Source: Ifrita kowaldi (lineage: Eukaryota; Chordata; Aves; Passeriformes; Cinclosomatidae). From it: DNA of 64,000 nucleotides. Shown here in pieces: positions 60,961-64,000 of this stretch (position 1 is its first letter; each line of letters opens with the position of its first letter). A program made the translations under genes and the position numbers. The notes below the pieces were generated by a model. That model searched no databases and was not told the DNA's origin. It saw nothing but the letters and a program-made list of their open reading frames with translations. The stretch lies in the NCBI GenBank assembly GCA_013398055.1, contig VZRS01004062.1:186001-250000 (forward strand), in the 5' to 3' direction.

Positions 60961-61678
60961 CATCAGTGTTTGTACTGGAATTCCATTAGTTGTCCCCTTT
61001 GTGTTTCAAAAGATAACACTAACGACACACTGATGGATACTGTGCATTTTTGCTTGCTTTGAATTCATTTGAGACAGGCAGTAAATGTTTGATTTTGTTT
61101 TGGTTTTGTACCTTTTGTATTCAAAGAGTAAGAGCTGTCATTTTCAAGAAGAAGATGCACAATGGGGACATAATTTCTATTTTAAAAAATGACAAAAAAA
61201 TACCCTTCTTTTATATCATTGTTTTGAACTGCTGGTTTAGGAAGTCAGCCTTGATGATGCAATAATAAACAAAGCCTTCAAGCTTAAAAGGTGTCTTCAT
61301 CTCGTGTTGAACAAAGCACAAACTGAATTTTAAAGCAAAAGAGATGGGGCTAAGCAGTTGTATTGGCAACAAATCTCATTTCCAAGCTGCCCTCTGGCAC
61401 CCAGACCAAAAGAATATTTGAAAGGACTGTGCAGAGGATTATTGTTTGATCCCTGTTTCAAGCTCAGAATTTGCACTGTGCTCCATTCTCTGATGACGAA
61501 CATCTCAGCTTTCATAGGCAAAGCCAGGTACTTTGCCTTATGACCCCAAATGCCTTCCTGAAGATTTTGTGAGGTGGCAGGGAGCAGGATGCAGCTCAGA
61601 GGATGTCAAGACATGGAAGGGAAACAAAGAACACTTTTGTGCTATGGTTTCCTCTTACTTCTCTTTTTTTTTTTTTTT
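60961..61678. other. non-coding stretch, no gene recognised
   Basis: No gene or repeat recognised. It ends in a poly-T run of about 17 residues at the edge of an assembly gap. Confidence 0.5.
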
Positions 61679-61713
61679 NNNNNNNNNNNNNNNNNNNNNN
61701 NNNNNNNNNNNNN
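61679..61713. other. assembly gap (35 Ns) after poly-T
   Basis: The N run directly follows a poly-T tract (61662-61678) and is followed by unique AT-rich sequence. Probably an unresolved homopolymer or simple repeat. Open frames spanning it are artefacts. Confidence 0.95.
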
Positions 61714-64000
61714 TATTAACATTATTTCAGCCAGAAGTACCATGGAGTTGAACATACAGTGTGAGAACAATAGCAAGTCAGTTTACTTAACCTTCCTGCT
61801 TTTGAAAATAGAGAAAATGTAATGAGGCTGGGAAGGAGTGTCTGAGATAGAAGATTCATACCTAACTCCGTGTGTTTAGGAGCTATTTGCTTTTATAAGT
61901 TTTCTACTGTTCATAACATATCTCCATTGCTTCCATACCTTTCACCTCCCTTTTGTATTCATCAGAAAACGAAATATTTCCTCTCTCAATTTTGGTGTGA
62001 AGGGAAGGGGAAGAAATGTGGAGCAGGTCATCTTTGCATCATATAACACTGCTTTATTTGTAAAGTATTTCTTTATTACTTCTGTTACAAAAATTGGGAG
62101 AGACAATGAAAAACTTTACTGTTTACTATTCTCAGACCAATCCCATGACAATAATTTTCAGAGGAACACCATTAGTTACAGAAAAAAATAGAACACTAAT
62201 GAGAAGTTACACCTGTATAATTTTCATATACTGTACATAAGCAATTTTTTGAAAACCACACAAATGATTTTCCTTCTTCCTGCTTATTTTCACCAGTGGT
62301 TCATTATGTTTGAAATTTTATACATTTTAATTTTATACACAGCTTTGCTTTACACATATTTAAGATCTAGATTAAAACAGTGCTACATCGTTGCCGTGGG
62401 AATTAGTTTTAACAAGAGTAACCAATCAATTAACTGCTTTTTGTTGATGATTAAAATTGTTTCTATAGTTTACTCTAGCACTTACTTGCACTGCAATTTG
62501 AACTCAGAGACTTATGAATATTAAATCAAGATTTCAGGACTTAACATTTAAGAGTGATGAGAAGAATCCAGTGAATATTTTCTACCTTCCATGTTATTGT
62601 TTAAAATGGAAATACATTAACCTGTCAGGGATGACCAAATTTGTCCTTTGTTCATAAAAGTAAGTCTGATTATTAACTTTAGGTTACTTTTCAGCATTGT
62701 CATACTGAGTCAAAAACCTAAAGCTGTCTGTTCTCTCTTAGCAATATACAAACATTTCTGATTTATGTACACAAGCACACATACATTGCAAGATCTACTG
62801 CTAACTGGAAGACAGAAGGGGAAGAAAAGACTATAAAGACTGTTATCAACCTTAAGCAGACAAATCCTCTGAGCAGCTGCTGCTATTCAATGAAAAACAC
62901 TATTCACAGCAGTCAAAAGAAGTGCTGTTCTTCACTGGACATTGAAGAGAAATCCTTTGTAGAAAACATAGATTTGGCTTGGGACAAAAAGGAGAGAGCT
63001 TACAGTGAGTAGAAATGGTGAAGGCACAAGCAGGGTCTCCAGTAGCTTTCAGAGGCTCTAATAATTAAAATGATTTAAAAAGAAACATACTTTCTTCTCT
63101 CCAAGTGAGCTAGGCCCAATAATTCTGTGCTAACTGAGAAGATAGGCTTCATATTTTGTCCATGAACAAAATAGGATTCCTATAATAATTCAACTTCATG
63201 ACAGAGAGGGAAAAAAATTTGCCTGGATAGAAAAAATGCCCATATAAAAGGACTTTAAAAGCTAACATAGCCCTCTCTATAATAGATACAAACTTCACTG
63301 GCAGCCTGAATTGACAGTGACTGTAATTGAAGAGACACAGGTTAGAATCAATGATTGAACTTTAAAGTGCTAATCAGAGCTACAGTGTTGATTGATTTTG
63401 AACAATTTTAACCCTACTTATCAAATGATCTGGATTGACAATTAGTTAAACGTTAAAATAATGAGTTCAGGAAGAAACAACGGGTGTTGATGGGAAACCA
63501 GAAGGGGAAGCAGAGACGAAAAGACAGAACACATGAATTTCAGAATGAAAATTGTTTCTTAGGTGATCAAAATAAAAGTTCACTGCTGCCTAAATACGGA
63601 CAATAAACAAAGGCTTAATTAGAAAAAAGGCTCTATTAAGTTTAGATGACTGCTCTAACAGAACTGTGGCAATGGGCATTATTCATACTGAATAATGCAT
63701 TCAAAACTAATAAATGTTTCTGGCTGAACATAAATTATCCAGAAAGAGTGCATATGTACAGACATTATCTAGATATTTTTAGACTCAGAAGCTTTGGAGC
63801 TCTGCAGTGATATTTTCTGTGAGTTTTTTGATATCTTTGACCACCTGTAGGTCACTTCTCCTATTGGGCAAACACCACGCTTCCAGCATATTTCCCTGTG
63901 CAAAGGGAACTCTGGGGTCCCAAGATCTGCCCCAGAAAAATTTGTTGCCATTTTGCATTACTGAAGTAGCTCAAAGCAACTGCAAGCATAAACAGGGAGA
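61714..64000. other. non-coding stretch, no gene recognised
   Basis: AT-rich DNA without recognisable exon, RNA gene or repeat family to the end of the window. Confidence 0.5.

Noticed and set aside
1..64000. tRNA, rRNA, CRISPR array, operon or bacterial-type signals
   Set aside because: None seen. The sequence is a bird-like nuclear genome with LINE and LTR remnants.

Overview
This window is vertebrate nuclear DNA, almost certainly from a bird. The main evidence is a set of CR1 (chicken repeat 1) LINE 3' ends with the typical avian wording (a 'ggttggaagggacctt'-type core and 'ttctatgattct'-type tails), together with avian endogenous-retrovirus LTRs. The base composition is AT-rich throughout. 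I could not recognise any protein-coding exon, tRNA, rRNA or other RNA gene. The open reading frames present are short, are often opened by non-ATG codons, and sit in repeats or in sequence with no family I recognise. The window is best read as an intergenic desert or the inside of a very large intron.

Layout. 1-8.9 kb: unrecognised non-coding DNA with one CR1 3' end (5.81-6.05 kb) and a GC-richer patch (6.37-6.8 kb). 9-22.6 kb: three same-strand fragments of one avian LTR family (9.0, 14.4 and 22.0 kb), CR1 3' ends at 13.9 and 22.4 kb, and a perfect 15-bp hairpin at 15.66 kb. 22.6-44.5 kb: long unrecognised stretches with two old CR1-like scraps (31.6 and 34.4 kb). 44.5-48.9 kb: the densest repeat cluster. 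It holds a solo LTR with a perfect 5-bp target duplication, a second LTR of another family on the opposite strand, two direct copies of an unrecognised ~230-bp unit, and an assembly gap. 51.8-54.8 kb: a minus-strand CR1, a second solo LTR of the first family in inverted orientation (again with a perfect 5-bp duplication), and a plus-strand CR1 scrap. 55.6-59.2 kb: an apparent duplication that looks like an assembly error, in which three overlapping contigs were joined end to end with single Ns. 60.2-61 kb: CR1-derived minus-strand sequence. 61-64 kb: unrecognised, with a second gap.

The clearest result is the assembly artefact. About 1.92 kb of sequence, including two surplus partial copies of one CR1, is probably not in the genome. 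The most interesting biology is the unrecognised 230-bp repeat pair, the inverted pair of solo LTRs with intact target-site duplications, and the perfect hairpin. I did not find a convincing new functional system. All repeat-family assignments were made by eye from remembered consensus patterns, without a database search.
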